Position numbers and translations under genes: made by a program. Shown piece by piece: positions 45,185 through 54,528 of a stretch of DNA of 64,000 bases. The notes under the pieces are model-generated. The model made no database searches. It worked only from the letters and a program-made list of their open reading frames with translations, and had not been told where the DNA came from. Every line of letters starts with the position of its first letter. Within the stretch, counting starts at the first letter, position 1. Location of the stretch: positions 310,001 to 374,000 of the forward strand of contig NC_014734.1 of NCBI RefSeq assembly GCF_000183135.1. Reading direction: 5' to 3'. This DNA is from Paludibacter propionicigenes WB4. GTDB lineage: Bacteria > Bacteroidota > Bacteroidia > Bacteroidales > Paludibacteraceae.

Positions 45185-46351
45185 TTACTTGTGTTTAGTT
45201 TTTAAGACTATTCTGAACACGGTTCCGATATTTAATTCCGATTGTTTTACAAAGATTTTTCCACCATGATATTCTTCAATGATACGCTTGGCTAACGAAA
45301 GCCCAAGTCCCCAGCCTCTTTTCTTAGTGGTGAATCCCGGATTGAATACGACTTTAAATTTTCTGCGGTCAATTCCCTTTCCGGTATCTTTTATGTCGAT
45401 ATATACATACTTATTTTTTTGACTCAGAGTGATGTCGATGCTGCCAATGCCATTCATGGCATCAATTGCATTTTTGCACAAGTTTTCTATAACCCATTCA
45501 AAAAGGTGTGTGTTCAACCTGATAAATACAGGCTCTTCGGTTGGAAAATGACATTGTATGTTCACCTTTTGCGATGATCGTTTTGTCATGTATTGCACCG
45601 CGTTGAGCAGCGTATCATTCAAACTCACCACCTGCAAATCGGGTTTTGAACCTATCTTGGAGAATCGTTCGGCTATTATACCCAGTCTGTTGACATCTTT
45701 TTCCATTTCGCCAATGAGATTGTCTTCGCTGTGTCGCATTTTGAGTAAATCGACCCAAGCAAGCAGAGACGAAATGGGAGTACCAAGCTGGTGTGCGGTT
45801 TCTTTTGAAAGTCCCACCCAGACTTTATTTTGCTCTGCTCTTTTGGAACTGGAGAAGGCAAAAAATGCAATCAGTATAAATGCTATGATAATGCTGAGCT
45901 GTACAAAAGGGAAATAGTATAATTGTTTGATAAACAGTGAATCATCGTAGTATAGATATTGTTTTGATTTGCCGAACTTTAATTCGATAGGCGTATTTTT
46001 TGTTTTTAATCTTTCTATTTCATTTTTGTAAAATTCAGGGATGTTTTCTTGGGGTTCATTTATATTACGGGTAGATATAACCTGATTGTTGGCATCGGTA
46101 TAAATAATAGGAATGGTGGTGTTTCCTTCAATGATTTTGATGATTAAGTCCAGGTTTGTGTGTTCGTCGGCCAGATTGGACTGGCGCACTGCTTCAGCCC
46201 AGATTTCAACCTTTTTTCTCTCTTCCAATGCCAAAGAATGAGCCAATCTGTTTGTGAAAAGTGTGGAAACAGCTACAATACCTATGGCCAATACAATGAA
46301 TATAAGTTTAAGGCGTTGAGATATTTCGTTTATTTTGTTGATATTGAGCAT
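45185..46351 (-). CDS. Sensor histidine kinase
   Basis: A 388-residue membrane kinase. Two spans (about 14-34 and 148-168) bracket a ~110-residue sensor region. The phospho-acceptor His187 is in SKETAHQLGTPISSL. The ATPase has the N box NLCKNAIDAM, G1 DTGKGID and G2 GWGLGLSLAKR. There is no HAMP or receiver domain and no adjacent response regulator, so its partner lies elsewhere. A minus-strand -7 box TATATTTG (46405-46398) lies 47 bp upstream. Confidence 0.92.
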   Translation of the reverse strand: MLNINKINEISQRLKLIFIVLAIGIVAVSTLFTNRLAHSLALEERKKVEIWAEAVRQSNLADEHTNLDLIIKIIEGNTTIPIIYTDANNQVISTRNINEPQENIPEFYKNEIERLKTKNTPIELKFGKSKQYLYYDDSLFIKQLYYFPFVQLSIIIAFILIAFFAFSSSKRAEQNKVWVGLSKETAHQLGTPISSLLAWVDLLKMRHSEDNLIGEMEKDVNRLGIIAERFSKIGSKPDLQVVSLNDTLLNAVQYMTKRSSQKVNIQCHFPTEEPVFIRLNTHLFEWVIENLCKNAIDAMNGIGSIDITLSQKNKYVYIDIKDTGKGIDRRKFKVVFNPGFTTKKRGWGLGLSLAKRIIEEYHGGKIFVKQSELNIGTVFRIVLKTKHK

Positions 46352-46455
46352 GAAATAAAACAGATTGTAATAAAATAGCTTCTTTCTGTTGAAACGCCAA
46401 ATATACTAAAAAAGTATGAATCAAAACTTTGATTTTACATATGCATAAATTATCG

Positions 46456-46463
46456 TATCTTTG
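46456..46463 (+). promoter_or_regulatory. -7 box of era
   Basis: TATCTTTG matches TAnnTTTG. The era ATG is 76 bp downstream; a short upstream ORF starts at 46480. Confidence 0.55.
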
Positions 46464-46538
46464 CCGAAAATATATTGTAATGCCACAGGTTCAGAATAAT
46501 TTAAACGATGAATCTGATGCTGAAATTAAACTATCCAC

Positions 46539-47420
46539 ATGCATAAATCCGGTTTTGTAAATATTGTAGGTAATCCCAATGTCGGTAAGTCGACCTTAAT
46601 GAACGCTTTAGTAGGTGAAAGAATATCAATTATCACTTCAAAGGCTCAGACAACTCGTCATCGTATTTTGGGGATTGTAAATGGTGATGATTTCCAGATT
46701 GTATATTCGGATACTCCCGGTGTGTTGAAACCGAATTACCGGTTGCAGGAATCTATGCTTAAATTCTCTCGCTCGGCATTATCCGATGCAGATGTGTTAC
46801 TCTATGTGACTGATGTTTTCGATTCGTACGAGAAGAATGAAGATTTTGTTGAAAAAGTAAAATTAAACCCTGCTCCATTGCTTCTTATTATCAATAAAAT
46901 AGATTTGATAGACGAAGAGAAACTGGTTGTGCTGGTGGAAAAATGGAAAGAGTTATTGCCCCGTGCCGAGATTTATCCTGTATCGGCGTTGGAAAAGTTT
47001 AATATTGATTCGCTGTTTTCGCGCATTAAAGATTTATTGCCGGAGTCGCCACCGTTTTTTGATAAAGACCAACTGACCGATAAACCGGCAAAATTCTTTG
47101 TTACTGAGATTATCCGCGAGAAAATTTTGATGAATTACGAAAAGGAAATTCCTTATTCGGTAGAAGTGGAGGTTGAACAGTTTCAGGAAGACGATAGATT
47201 GATACGCATTAATGCTGTGATATACGCTGAGCGGGATTCTCAAAAGGGAATTTTGATAGGTCACGGTGGAAAATCGCTGAAAAAGGTAGGAACCGAGGCG
47301 CGTAAAGATATGGAAGTGTTTTTTGATAAAAAGGTATTTTTAGAACTGTTTGTAAAGGTTGAAAAAGACTGGCGAAATAAAGACACAAAACTGCGGGGAT
47401 TCGGTTATAGTTTAGACTAA
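46539..47420 (+). CDS. era: GTPase Era
   Basis: A 30S-assembly GTPase, 293 residues. G1 is GNPNVGKST (11-19), G3 DTPG, G4 NKID. The C-terminal KH domain contains ILIGHGGKSLKKVGTEARKD (GxxG loop). Start chosen at MHKSGFVNIVG, the usual Bacteroidales N-terminus. A 26-codon ORF (46480-46560) overlaps this start in another frame. Confidence 0.96.
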   Translation: MHKSGFVNIVGNPNVGKSTLMNALVGERISIITSKAQTTRHRILGIVNGDDFQIVYSDTPGVLKPNYRLQESMLKFSRSALSDADVLLYVTDVFDSYEKNEDFVEKVKLNPAPLLLIINKIDLIDEEKLVVLVEKWKELLPRAEIYPVSALEKFNIDSLFSRIKDLLPESPPFFDKDQLTDKPAKFFVTEIIREKILMNYEKEIPYSVEVEVEQFQEDDRLIRINAVIYAERDSQKGILIGHGGKSLKKVGTEARKDMEVFFDKKVFLELFVKVEKDWRNKDTKLRGFGYSLD

Positions 47421-47527
47421 AACTTTGAACTTAAGGAGTCTAATTTTGTTATTATAAATGGCAACAAAATAAATTTTTTTCTGATAAGATCGTTTTATTT
47501 GATATTAAATTTTAAAAACGTAGTGTT

Positions 47528-47737
47528 ATGAAAAATCCAATTGGTCTTTTAGCCGCATTTCTTGGCGGTGCTATTGTTGGTGGAGCTTTAGGCGTGCTGT
47601 TTGCTCCTGAAAGTGGGGAAGAAACCCGCAAAAAAATAGTAGATGCACTCGAAAAACGAGGAGTTAAACTAAGCAAAGCTGAAATGGATGATTTGGTGGA
47701 TGAAATCAAATCGCAGGTATCTCCCGAACAAAAATGA
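47528..47737 (+). CDS. YtxH domain-containing protein
   Basis: A 69-residue protein with one N-terminal hydrophobic, Gly-rich helix (LLAAFLGGAIVGGALGVLFA). The YtxH signature APESGEETRKKI follows, then a charged helix. Family members are small membrane proteins linked to general stress responses. It is first of three tightly spaced genes (21- and 9-bp gaps) likely co-expressed. Confidence 0.85.
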   Translation: MKNPIGLLAAFLGGAIVGGALGVLFAPESGEETRKKIVDALEKRGVKLSKAEMDDLVDEIKSQVSPEQK

Positions 47738-47758
47738 TTCATTTAAATAGGTAAGCTA

Positions 47759-48118
47759 ATGATTAATACGCAAGAACCTGTTGAGAACTTTCAGCAACTC
47801 TACGACGATATAAAGAAGTATGTATTGCTGCAGACCGAATATGTAAAAGTGGAATTTGTTGAAAAGCTGGCGATATTATTATCGACTCTTTTAATCGTTT
47901 CGCTGATTATTATTCTGGTTATCATAGCTTTGTTTTATTTGTTTTTTTCAATAGCTTATGCTGTTGAACCGCTGGTTGGTAGTTTGAGCCTGAGTTTTGC
48001 CATTATTTCGGTTATTTATTTCGGATTAATTGCTTTGTTGATGGTGTTTCGGAAGAAATTAATTATCAATCCAATGGTTAGATTTCTTTCAAATTTATTT
48101 TTGTCTAAAAATCAATAA
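47759..48118 (+). CDS. Phage-holin-like / YqjE-type membrane protein
   Basis: A 119-residue protein with an amphipathic N-terminal helix (about 10-35). Two membrane helices follow (about 38-64 and 68-98). This layout is that of the Holin_X / YqjE group, usually found beside YtxH and ElaB-type genes. Despite the name there is no phage context. Probably envelope stress related. Confidence 0.7.
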   Translation: MINTQEPVENFQQLYDDIKKYVLLQTEYVKVEFVEKLAILLSTLLIVSLIIILVIIALFYLFFSIAYAVEPLVGSLSLSFAIISVIYFGLIALLMVFRKKLIINPMVRFLSNLFLSKNQ

Positions 48119-48127
48119 TTACAAGCT

Positions 48128-48391
48128 ATGGAAATAGTTCCGACCACAAATCCGGCTCAGAAAAAACAAGCAGGCTTAGATGAACTACAGTTCCGTAAAG
48201 CCGAATTGCGCCAACAAATTCAACAGCAAAAAGAACTTATCAGTACTTCGTCGCAAAGGTTGCTTTCTCCGGCTTCTATATCTTCGTATATTCTCGGATC
48301 ATTTCAGAAAAGCCTGAATCTGGTTGATGGATTGCTGATTGGGTATAAAATGGTTCGTTCTTTCAGGAGGCTTATCCGAAGATTTAGGTGA
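48128..48391 (+). CDS. Small basic protein of unknown function
   Basis: An 87-residue protein: a Gln/Lys-rich coiled region (about 10-42, AELRQQIQQQKELI), a middle segment, and an Arg-rich end (RSFRRLIRRFR). It is third in the YtxH / holin-like cluster, 9 bp after the previous stop, and precedes a terminator. No membrane helix is certain. The family is unnamed to me; conserved position suggests a shared role. Confidence 0.7.
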   Translation: MEIVPTTNPAQKKQAGLDELQFRKAELRQQIQQQKELISTSSQRLLSPASISSYILGSFQKSLNLVDGLLIGYKMVRSFRRLIRRFR

Positions 48392-48413
48392 ATTATTAAT
48401 AAATAACGCATTC

Positions 48414-48449
48414 AAAGTAAAGACGGATTTTTTTTCGTCTTTACTTTTT
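48414..48449 (+). terminator. Terminator of the YtxH cluster
   Basis: The 12-bp stem AAAGTAAAGACG pairs with CGTCTTTACTTT and is followed by Ts. Confidence 0.9.
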
Positions 48450-48476
48450 TTTATAAAAGGGTATAGAAAATAATAG

Positions 48477-48484
48477 TACATTTG
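48477..48484 (+). promoter_or_regulatory. -7 box of the L-serine dehydratase gene
   Basis: TACATTTG matches TAnnTTTG, 56 bp before the ATG. No clear -33 element. Confidence 0.45.
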
Positions 48485-48539
48485 TTTATGTTTATTATTC
48501 TTTTGAAGAATGACATAACTTATTAAATGATAGAATTAC

Positions 48540-49751
48540 ATGGAAAGTATAAAATCGATTTTTAGAATAGGACACGGACCTTCGAGCAGCCATACTATGG
48601 GTCCGAAAATAGCAGCTGAACAGTTTAAGAGCAAAACTCCAAACGCTGCATTGTACAAAGTTAGTTTATATGGCAGTCTGGCAGCAACAGGCAAAGGGCA
48701 TTTTACAGACCAGGCTATAACCGATTCGTTATTTCCGGTTACTGTTGATTTTGCTTGGTTTCCTGATATTGTTTTGCCGTTTCACACCAATGGTATGAAA
48801 TTCGAAGCCTTTGATGCAGAGAATCATCTGATTAAAGACTGGTTGGTGTACAGCGTTGGTGGTGGAAAAATAGCCGATGAAAATTCGTACATGACTGAAA
48901 AACATATCTACGAACATAATACTCTTGGAGAAATACTGCCTTTGGTGGAGCGTCAGGGTAAAACTTACTGGGAATATGTTCAGGAGCGCGAGGAGTCTGA
49001 TATCTGGGATTATCTGAATGAAGTGTGGAAGACTATGCAGCAATCAGTTCAGGACGGATTGGATAATGATGGTGTGTTGCCCGGCGAGTTGAATCTAAGA
49101 CGTAAGGCAGCTTCTTATTGGGTTAAGGCAAAGAGCTATAAAGTCAGTTTGCAGAATCGGTGTTTGATAATGTCGTATGCGCTGGCTGTGTCGGAGCAAA
49201 ATGCCAGTGGTGCGAAAGTAGTTACTGCTCCCACCTGCGGATCGGCAGGTGTTTTACCTGCTATTTTGTATCATTTGAAAAACTACCATGAGTTCTCCGA
49301 CAAAAATATTCTTCAGGCACTGGCAACAGCCGGACTGTTTGGCAATGTCATTAAAGTAAATGCTTCTATTTCCGGTGCTGAGGTTGGTTGTCAGGGAGAA
49401 GTTGGTTCGGCGTGTGCTATGGCTGCTGCTGCTTCCAGTCAGGCGTTTGGTGCTAGTCCGCAACAGATAGAATATGCTGCAGAGATGGGGCTGGAACACC
49501 ACCTGGGGCTGACCTGCGACCCGGTATGCGGTTTGGTACAGATACCGTGCATAGAACGAAACTCATTTGCTGCTCTCCGTGCGTTAGATGCCAATATGGC
49601 TTCCATGCTTTCGGATGGTAAGCACATCATTAGTTTTGATAAAGTGGTGGAAACAATGCGGCTGACCGGAAAAGACTTGCCAAGCTTGTACAAGGAAACG
49701 TCGCTGGGTGGACTGGCAAAAATAGGTAAACCCGGTGGGGATATGTGTTGA
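48540..49751 (+). CDS. sdaA: L-serine dehydratase (iron-sulfur, single chain)
   Basis: It deaminates L-serine to pyruvate and ammonia using a [4Fe-4S] cluster. The 403-residue protein has the beta domain with IGHGPSSSHTMGP (8-20). The alpha domain contains APTCGSAGVLPA, GCQGEVGSACAMAAAA and LTCDPVCGLVQIPCIERN. The cluster cysteines are in these motifs. Both domains are fused, as in E. coli SdaA. Confidence 0.95.
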   Translation: MESIKSIFRIGHGPSSSHTMGPKIAAEQFKSKTPNAALYKVSLYGSLAATGKGHFTDQAITDSLFPVTVDFAWFPDIVLPFHTNGMKFEAFDAENHLIKDWLVYSVGGGKIADENSYMTEKHIYEHNTLGEILPLVERQGKTYWEYVQEREESDIWDYLNEVWKTMQQSVQDGLDNDGVLPGELNLRRKAASYWVKAKSYKVSLQNRCLIMSYALAVSEQNASGAKVVTAPTCGSAGVLPAILYHLKNYHEFSDKNILQALATAGLFGNVIKVNASISGAEVGCQGEVGSACAMAAAASSQAFGASPQQIEYAAEMGLEHHLGLTCDPVCGLVQIPCIERNSFAALRALDANMASMLSDGKHIISFDKVVETMRLTGKDLPSLYKETSLGGLAKIGKPGGDMC

Positions 49752-49880
49752 TTTAGACAAGAGACGATATTCAAGAACAAAGAATCCAAGATTTAAAACT
49801 CGAAATTTAGATTGAATTGAATGCTTTGAAAGTGTAGAATGTAATATATCAACACATTATCACATCATTCCATTATCATA

Positions 49881-50795
49881 TTAGATTTCGTAAATAGTCA
49901 TATCTTCACCCAGAACGGTGTTTTCAAAAACGGATTTGGCCTCGTTGAGTAATTCTGTCTGATTGTTGTAACGAGCGGAATAATGCCCGATGATGAGTTT
50001 CTTGACGTTGGCCTTTAAAGCAATAGTGCCTGCTTGTCGAGCAGTAGAATGTTCGGTTTGTTTAGACCGGACATGCTCATCTTCCATAAATGTAGCTTCG
50101 TGATAGAGGCAGTCTACGTTACTGATTATAGGGATAATTTTTTCGGAATATGCCGTGTCGGAGCAATAAGCAAATCGCTTTGGAGGAGTGCTCTCGCGGG
50201 TTAGCTGTTCGTTCGGAATTATTTCGCCTTCTTCGGTTTCAAAATCTTCGCCCTGTTTTATTTTAGGGATGCGCCAGGTAGGGATCTTGTAGAAGTCAAT
50301 CATTTCGCGAATGATATGCCTGTCGCGCGCTTTTTCTTCGAACAGAAAACCGCAGCAAGGTACCCGATGTTTGAGTGGAATGGAAAAGACCCGTATAGAG
50401 CGGTCTTCAAATATCATTTCATGTTTTCGAGGATTGATCGAATGAAATACAACATTGAAAGAAAGATCGGCACAAAAGTACTGAAGTTGCGGTTGCATTA
50501 TTTTCTCTAAGTCGGGTTGAGCGTGTATGTGAAGCTCTGCCGTACGATTGAGCATGCCAAAGGTCGAGATAAGTCCTATAAGACCAAAGCAATGGTCGCC
50601 GTGGAGGTGCGAAATAAAAATATGACCCAGACGATTGGTTTTGACACCCGTTTGGCACATTCGTATCTGGGTTCCTTCTCCGCAATCAATCATGTACTGC
50701 TTATCCCTGATTTCCAATAACTGCGAGCTCGGAAAGTTTTTGCGTGTTGGCATGGCCGATCCACAACCCAAAATGGTGACAGTTGCTTTTTGCAT
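49881..50795 (-). CDS. rnz: Ribonuclease Z
   Basis: A metallo-beta-lactamase nuclease that trims tRNA 3' ends. The 304-residue protein has the metal motif SHLHGDHCFGL (HxHxDH) near residue 60, FAYCSDTAYSEKI, HEATF and HSTARQAG. The flexible-arm region lies about 150-195. It is 7 bp downstream of a GNAT gene. Confidence 0.95.
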   Translation of the reverse strand: MQKATVTILGCGSAMPTRKNFPSSQLLEIRDKQYMIDCGEGTQIRMCQTGVKTNRLGHIFISHLHGDHCFGLIGLISTFGMLNRTAELHIHAQPDLEKIMQPQLQYFCADLSFNVVFHSINPRKHEMIFEDRSIRVFSIPLKHRVPCCGFLFEEKARDRHIIREMIDFYKIPTWRIPKIKQGEDFETEEGEIIPNEQLTRESTPPKRFAYCSDTAYSEKIIPIISNVDCLYHEATFMEDEHVRSKQTEHSTARQAGTIALKANVKKLIIGHYSARYNNQTELLNEAKSVFENTVLGEDMTIYEI

Positions 50796-50802
50796 GTAAG
50801 TT

Positions 50803-51345
50803 TTATCTTTCGGCTTTGAGTAAGCTGTATATGACTAAATCAACAAAACCGCGGCTATGAAGTTCACCATCGCGCTCTATTCCTTCGCAGGTAAAGCCAA
50901 GTCTCTCGGCTACGTTCCGGCTTTTCTGATTTTCTTCGGCTGCTTTTATCTGGATACGATTCATATCCATTTTATCGAAAGCGTAATTTATTAAAGCTTT
51001 ACAGGAACGAGTGATAATGCCCTTGTGCTGAAGCGATTCAGAAAGCCAGTATCCGATTTCGGTTTTCTTGTTGTCAAAATCAGTATCTTTAAATCCGATG
51101 AGTCCGGCAAAATGGTTGTGGTATGAAATAGTGAAAGTAAAATTGGAGGAATTAGCTGCTGTGGAGTTTTCAATAAATGCTTTTGTGTATGAAATATCGC
51201 GCGTATCTTCTACGAATGGCAGCCACTCTTCAAGGTATTTACGTTCATTATTTATCGTGTTGAAAATAGATTCTGCATCCTCAATTCCAACAATCTTGAG
51301 GCGTATATCCTTATCTACAATTATTTCAATACTATCGTGATTCAT
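50803..51345 (-). CDS. RimJ/RimL-type GNAT acetyltransferase
   Basis: A 180-residue acetyltransferase from the ATG at 51345; the frame runs back to 51399, but the shorter form starts in the usual place. Motifs: IGFKDTDFDNKKTEIGYWLSE, QHKGIITRSCKALINYAF and AAEENQKSRNVAERLGF, typical of N-terminal amino-acid acetyltransferases acting on ribosomal proteins or other substrates. It is directly upstream of rnz. Confidence 0.86.
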   Translation of the reverse strand: MNHDSIEIIVDKDIRLKIVGIEDAESIFNTINNERKYLEEWLPFVEDTRDISYTKAFIENSTAANSSNFTFTISYHNHFAGLIGFKDTDFDNKKTEIGYWLSESLQHKGIITRSCKALINYAFDKMDMNRIQIKAAEENQKSRNVAERLGFTCEGIERDGELHSRGFVDLVIYSLLKAER

Positions 51346-51435
51346 TATTCTCGTGTCAATATCAGTTGTTTTCGGTGAGTCAACTTCACAAGTTAGCAAT
51401 CTGCTTTATAAAGAAACAGGATGCGAAAAGCATTA

Positions 51436-52188
51436 CTATACACGCGTCTTCTTTTTCAGCTCAAAGTCACGACCCAGGTATTTTTCACGAACGACCGGAT
51501 TGTCGGCCAGTTCCTGCGATGTGCCCTGAAACAGGATGCGTCCTTCGAAAAGCAGGTACGCTCTGTCTGTGATGGTCAGCGTTTCATCTACATTATGGTC
51601 GGTAATAAGAATACCGATGTTTTTATCTTTCAGTTTCCATACAATATCCTGAATATCCTGCACAGCAATGGGGTCAACTCCTGCAAAAGGTTCGTCGAGC
51701 ATAATGAAACGGGGCTCGATAGCCAGACAGCGCGCAATTTCAGTACGACGGCGTTCACCTCCCGAAAGGCGGTCGCCAATGTTCATGCGTACATGTTCCA
51801 GGTTGAATTCAGCAATCAGGCTTTCCAGTTTGATTTTCTGATCGGCTTTACTGAATTTGGTCATCTCCAGTACTGACTTTATATTATCCTCTACCGTCAT
51901 TTTACGAAAAACAGATGCTTCCTGAGCCAGGTACCCGATACCATTCTGAGCCCGTTTGTACACCGGATAGTTTGTAATATCCACATCGTTCAGGAAAATT
52001 TTTCCTGAATTTGGAGTTACCAGACCGGTTGTCATGTAGAAGGTAGTGGTTTTTCCGGCACCGTTAGGTCCGAGCAATCCTACAATTTCTCCTTGTTTCA
52101 CGTTGATGGATACATCATTCACCACCGTACGTTTGCCGTATTTTTTGAATAAATGTTCGGTGCGTAACACCATATTATCGTTTGTCAT
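51436..52188 (-). CDS. lptB: LPS export ABC transporter ATP-binding protein LptB
   Basis: It powers LPS extraction by LptFG from the inner membrane. The 250-residue ATPase has Walker [10 protein letters not shown], the Q-loop region, the LSGGERRR signature and Walker [32 protein letters not shown] (quoted in part) fits LptB. Partner genes are not in the window. Confidence 0.94.
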   Translation of the reverse strand: MTNDNMVLRTEHLFKKYGKRTVVNDVSINVKQGEIVGLLGPNGAGKTTTFYMTTGLVTPNSGKIFLNDVDITNYPVYKRAQNGIGYLAQEASVFRKMTVEDNIKSVLEMTKFSKADQKIKLESLIAEFNLEHVRMNIGDRLSGGERRRTEIARCLAIEPRFIMLDEPFAGVDPIAVQDIQDIVWKLKDKNIGILITDHNVDETLTITDRAYLLFEGRILFQGTSQELADNPVVREKYLGRDFELKKKTRV

Positions 52189-52206
52189 AAGCGCTGATTA
52201 GTTGTG

Positions 52207-52238
52207 CAAAAGTACACTTTTTTATAACGATATACAAA
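52207..52238 (-). promoter_or_regulatory. Promoter of lptB
   Basis: On the minus strand TTTG (52238-52235), a 20-nt spacer and TACTTTTG (52214-52207) match the consensus, 19 bp before the ATG. Confidence 0.7.
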
Positions 52239-52415
52239 ACGAAGTTTTAAAAAAATACAACGTTTCATAGTCAGACAGGGCAGAGAGGCTCAGCGATACT
52301 CCCAAAAGCGAAAATATCCCTGCTTTATGGTATATAAAATACTGTTTGAATGGTATTTTATGAGCTGATCGTTCACTCTATCTTTGTATCGTATAAATAG
52401 TCATACATTCAGCTT

Positions 52416-52865
52416 ATGAAATCAACAGCATTTTGCCCCATATCCGATAGAAGAATTGACGAGCACGTAGCCCGTCTAAACGGCGCTTTTACCGTAGTTT
52501 TGCTCTCAGTGTTTCTTGTTAGCGGAAGTATTATTCCGATTGTGTTTTTACTGATCGATTTTGGTTTGAGATCTGGTCGGTGGTACCGATACAGTGTATT
52601 GTCATCTGTTTCGAAGATCATAGCGCAAACCGTTGGTTTAAAACCTGCATTGATAAATGCGGGACCCAAAATTTTTGCAGCAAGAATAGGTTTAGTTTTT
52701 AATATAGCAATAATTTTCTCTTTTCTGGCAGGATGGAATACGCCTGCACTAATTTTAGCAGGAATCTTTACGACCTTCGCATTTCTTGAATCTGCTTTTG
52801 GGATTTGCGTTGCGTGTCTTATTTATCCCGTGGTTTACAAAATCAATTTATCGTTCAAAAATTGA
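52416..52865 (+). CDS. DUF4395 membrane protein
   Basis: A 149-residue protein beginning with FCPISDRRIDEHVARLNGAF, the conserved DUF4395 N-terminus with a single Cys and Asp-Arg-Arg. Four membrane helices follow (about 22-45, 75-90, 93-113, 120-142). The family often neighbours thioredoxin or rhodanese genes, but none is adjacent here. A -7 box TATCTTTG (52379-52386) lies 30 bp upstream. Confidence 0.85.
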   Translation: MKSTAFCPISDRRIDEHVARLNGAFTVVLLSVFLVSGSIIPIVFLLIDFGLRSGRWYRYSVLSSVSKIIAQTVGLKPALINAGPKIFAARIGLVFNIAIIFSFLAGWNTPALILAGIFTTFAFLESAFGICVACLIYPVVYKINLSFKN

Positions 52866-53017
52866 AAAACTGAACATCCGAACTTTCAGATGTGTGTTTT
52901 AAAGGCTATTTTCGTTTAAAAACGAAGGTAGCTTTTTTTGTTTTCTTCTATTTGATTGCCTGCCGGTATGTGCAACAGAAAAGTACTGTTTTTTGAATAA
53001 TTATTTACTTATTTGAT

Positions 53018-53025
53018 TACTTTTG
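53018..53025 (+). promoter_or_regulatory. -7 box of kbl
   Basis: TACTTTTG matches the -7 box, 77 bp before the kbl ATG; a TTTG 22 nt upstream (52992-52995) is a possible -33 element. Confidence 0.5.
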
Positions 53026-53101
53026 CTTTCAATAGTTTTCATTCAAAGCTGCTGTGCACAAAAGCTACGGAAGCTCAAAATAATATAGTATTAATTTAGA
53101 A

Positions 53102-54298
53102 ATGATTGTTATGTACCAGGATTTTAGGTCGTATTTGCAAACAGAACTGACCAATATAGAACATGCCGGTTTATATAAAAAGGAACGTATTATAGTTACA
53201 CCACAGGGTGCTGCCATTCGGGTAGCCGATGGAAAAGAAGTGCTGAACTTCTGTGCCAATAATTATCTCGGACTGTCCAACAACCCTTCGCTGATAGAAG
53301 CGGCAAAGAAGGGACTGGATACGCATGGGTACGGTGTTTCGTCGGTACGGTTTATTTGCGGAACGCAGGATATTCACAAACAACTGGAAGCTTCAATAGC
53401 CCGCTTTTTCGGAACGGAAGATACCATTTTGTATGCTGCCTGCTTTGATGCTAACGGTGGAGTTTTCGAACCCCTTCTCGGCGAAGAAGATGCCATTATA
53501 TCCGATGCGTTGAATCATGCTTCTATTATTGATGGTGTGCGCCTCTGTAAGGCGCAGCGCTATCGTTACGCTAATGCGGACATGACCGAACTGGAAGAAC
53601 AACTGAAGAAAGCTCAGGCACAACGTTTCAGATTGATAGTGACCGATGGTGTGTTTTCGATGGACGGTAATGTGGCGCCGCTGGATAAAATATATGAACT
53701 GGCCGGAAAATACAATGCTATTGTGATGGTGGACGAATCACACTCGGCAGGGGTAGTCGGCGAAACGGGTAGGGGAGTGACAGAACGTTATAACCTGCGC
53801 GGAAAAATTGAAATAATAACCGGAACACTAGGTAAAGCTTTTGGTGGTGCGATAGGCGGATTTACCACCGGCAAAAAAGAGATAATTGATTTGCTGCGCC
53901 AACGCTCGCGTCCGTACTTATTTTCAAATTCTATTCCGCCGATGGTGGCTGCTGCCGGAATAAAGATGTTTGAGATGATGGATGAAACCAACGAACTTCA
54001 GGATAAACTACACAAAAATACCCTGTACTTTGTTGAACGTATGAAAGCCGCTGGATTTGATATAAAACCTACTGAATCGGCTATTTGTGCTGTGATGTTG
54101 TACGACGCCAAACTGTCGCAGGAAGTAGCTACACGTTTGCTCGACGAGGGAATCTACGTAACGGGATTTTATTTTCCCGTTGTACCCAAAGGTCAGGCGC
54201 GCATCCGTGTTCAGATATCGGCAGCGCATGAAACCGAATATCTCGATAAGTGTATTGCAGCATTTAGCAAGGTGGGTAAAGAAATGAAGGTTATTTGA
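53102..54298 (+). CDS. kbl: Glycine C-acetyltransferase (2-amino-3-ketobutyrate CoA ligase)
   Basis: A PLP enzyme that splits 2-amino-3-ketobutyrate with CoA into glycine and acetyl-CoA. The 398-residue protein has FCANNYLGLSNNP, DALNHASIIDGVRL, VDESHSAGVVG and the PLP-lysine in GTLGKAFGGAIGG. An ATG three codons in (53111) is an alternative start. With tdh 230 bp downstream it completes the threonine-to-glycine pathway. Confidence 0.95.
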   Translation: MIVMYQDFRSYLQTELTNIEHAGLYKKERIIVTPQGAAIRVADGKEVLNFCANNYLGLSNNPSLIEAAKKGLDTHGYGVSSVRFICGTQDIHKQLEASIARFFGTEDTILYAACFDANGGVFEPLLGEEDAIISDALNHASIIDGVRLCKAQRYRYANADMTELEEQLKKAQAQRFRLIVTDGVFSMDGNVAPLDKIYELAGKYNAIVMVDESHSAGVVGETGRGVTERYNLRGKIEIITGTLGKAFGGAIGGFTTGKKEIIDLLRQRSRPYLFSNSIPPMVAAAGIKMFEMMDETNELQDKLHKNTLYFVERMKAAGFDIKPTESAICAVMLYDAKLSQEVATRLLDEGIYVTGFYFPVVPKGQARIRVQISAAHETEYLDKCIAAFSKVGKEMKVI

Positions 54299-54313
54299 CT
54301 TCGTCGTTATTAG

Positions 54314-54412
54314 CTCACTTCGTTCGCGATATTTGCCTGCGGCGATATTAACTCACTTCGTTCGTGATATTTGCCTACGGCGATATTTGCTTACTTCGTT
54401 CGCGATATTATG
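54314..54412. repeat. 38-bp tandem repeat, 2.6 copies
   Basis: Units start at 54314, 54352 and 54390, each beginning CTCACTTCGTTCG or CTTACTTCGTTCG and containing CGATATTTGCC. The third unit is truncated. It lies between kbl and tdh. Confidence 0.8.
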
Positions 54413-54430
54413 AGAAAGGGTATTATTTAA

Positions 54431-54522
54431 CCAATCAACCAATTTTTATTGTCATATCAACTAATTACCCAATCAACCAATCAACCAATTACCCAATTAA
54501 CTAATCAACTATTCAACACATC
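54431..54522. repeat. AACCAATC-type short-unit repeat before tdh
   Basis: Degenerate 7-8 bp units (AACCAATC, AATTACCC, AACTAATC) run to within ten bases of the tdh ATG. The same string appears in the other orientation just upstream of the dinB-like ATG (56099-56148). Confidence 0.75.
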
Positions 54523-54528
54523 AACAAT

